DNA of 64,000 nt from positions 14,694,001 through 14,758,000 of the forward strand of contig OZ234498.1 of assembly GCA_965153455.1 (NCBI GenBank). Reading direction: 5' to 3'. This DNA is from Sphagnum compactum. Lineage: Eukaryota; Bryophyta; Sphagnopsida; Sphagnales. This document shows positions 63,125 to 64,000 of this stretch, piece by piece (within the stretch, counting starts at the first letter, position 1; each line of letters starts with the position of its first letter). A model generated the notes under the pieces. The model was not told the DNA's origin, did not search any database, and saw nothing but the letters and a program-made list of their open reading frames with translations. Position numbers and translations under genes: made by a program.

Positions 63125-64000
63125 GTTCTCTCTCTCTTTCTCTCTCTCTCTCTCATTCAAGCCTTACTTTTGTTGAAGTCTCTTGTGAAACCTGGGTTGT
63201 GTTCTTAAGCTCACATTTCCTCCTGATCATCATCATGTTTCTTCCCTTTGTTGCAGCCTTCCAGTAATCCTCAGACGTAATTTATTCTCAGTCCCCCCTA
63301 ATCTTCTGCTGCAGTCAGTCCATCACTACATGATCCCTGCACAAGAGATGGTACCATATTTTCTCCTCATCTTCTGTATGATTAGAATGTGATACCCAGA
63401 TGAGTAGAGTGGAGAAATCTCGAAGCTGGGGAAATGGTGCCAACTGCTTGCTGCTGCTGCTGATATGAGGTATTTTTCAGTTTGAAAGCTTAAATTTGTT
63501 TTCAGCTTAAGTATCTCTTACCCTAATTTTGGGCTGTACATTGAATTCTAATTCTTCATGATTGTTGTCTTCATGTTTCACAATTCAGACATTTCGTAGT
63601 ATGTCAGCAGGGCATTCCATACCTGTGCAATGATACTATAAAAGATAATAGTCTTTCATGAGCTGCAGCAATTCTGTTAAGTTACAATCATATGCTTGCC
63701 TTTCTCAGTGTGTTCCCTCTCTTTCCCTCTATATACTCAGAGAACACATTTCGAACCTCAACTCCCACAAATGCAAGATATCTAGAAATCCACCCGACCC
63801 ATGTAGCGTGCACACATCTCCCTTCAGTCCCTTTTTCTTCTTTTGCAAGTTAATTTCTGAATTTAGGTAATCATCAAAGCTTTGGTTGTCTCTATGAAAT
63901 TCCCATCTACAGGGACCCCAAGTAGTCTCTTCCACAAGAAGGTAATTTAGCATGAGGTAAGCACATAAAACAAATCTCCCATGTAAAAGTTACCTCAAGT
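63125..64000. other. 3' flank of the sucrose transporter gene
   Basis: Starts with a (TC)n tract at about 63126-63154 just after the stop codon, probably in the 3' UTR. No further gene recognised to the window end. Confidence 0.5.

Overview
The window looks like nuclear DNA of a land plant. Evidence: spliced genes with GT-AG introns, AT-rich intergenic DNA, and a gene set of plant families (plastid-type ornithine carbamoyltransferase, a MINIYO/RPAP1 protein, an SUC/SUT sucrose transporter). Introns are mostly 100-600 bp. A free-standing hemerythrin-type gene hints at a seed-free lineage such as a bryophyte, lycophyte or fern, but the sequence does not settle this. I saw no rRNA gene, convincing tRNA or CRISPR array.

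Layout. 1-1.5 kb: 5' half of an ornithine carbamoyltransferase gene (minus), cut by the left edge. 1.8-5.2 kb: AT-rich spacer with copies of a dispersed repeat built around a 14-bp palindrome. 5.7-7.1 kb: three-exon hemerythrin (HHE) gene, followed by degenerate ~110-bp tandem repeats. 8-11.1 kb: satellite-like DNA (41-bp duplication, TA run, GGTA/TACC hairpin-rich block, ~67-bp tandem repeats). 11.5-25.3 kb: a transposon graveyard holding one hAT relic, two PIF/Harbinger relics (each with a transposase and a convergent Myb/SANT gene), and a ~2.2-kb CACTA-type element sitting inside the second Harbinger transposase. 26.3-27.1 kb: ~150-168-bp tandem repeats carrying a 189-bp MITE with a TAA target duplication.

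27.4-38.2 kb holds two genes in tandem on the plus strand: a ten-exon MINIYO/RPAP1 homologue (about 1605 aa) and a ten-exon ALG5 dolichyl-phosphate glucosyltransferase (about 362 aa). 39.2-42.6 kb: six-exon L-2-hydroxyglutarate dehydrogenase (minus). 45.0 kb: 356-bp MITE in a gene-poor spacer. 49.0-49.8 kb: intronless TLC-domain membrane protein (minus), whose start-codon region is duplicated in tandem upstream. 53.9-58.9 kb: a pogo/CENP-B-type DDE_1 transposase relic (minus) and a LINE reverse transcriptase relic (plus). 61.5-63.1 kb: intronless sucrose transporter (plus).

The host genes are housekeeping functions with no sign of forming a cluster: arginine/urea-cycle synthesis in the plastid, RNA polymerase II assembly or elongation, N-glycosylation donor synthesis in the ER, mitochondrial 2-hydroxyglutarate oxidation, a lipid-sensing membrane protein and sucrose/H+ symport. 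I found no clear new biological system. The most informative features are the nested CACTA-in-Harbinger insertion with a reconstructable empty site, the C-to-T style decay of the transposase genes, the hemerythrin gene, and the duplicated leader of the TLC gene. Exon boundaries were placed by hand from splice signals, reading phase and remembered family conservation; no database search was run.
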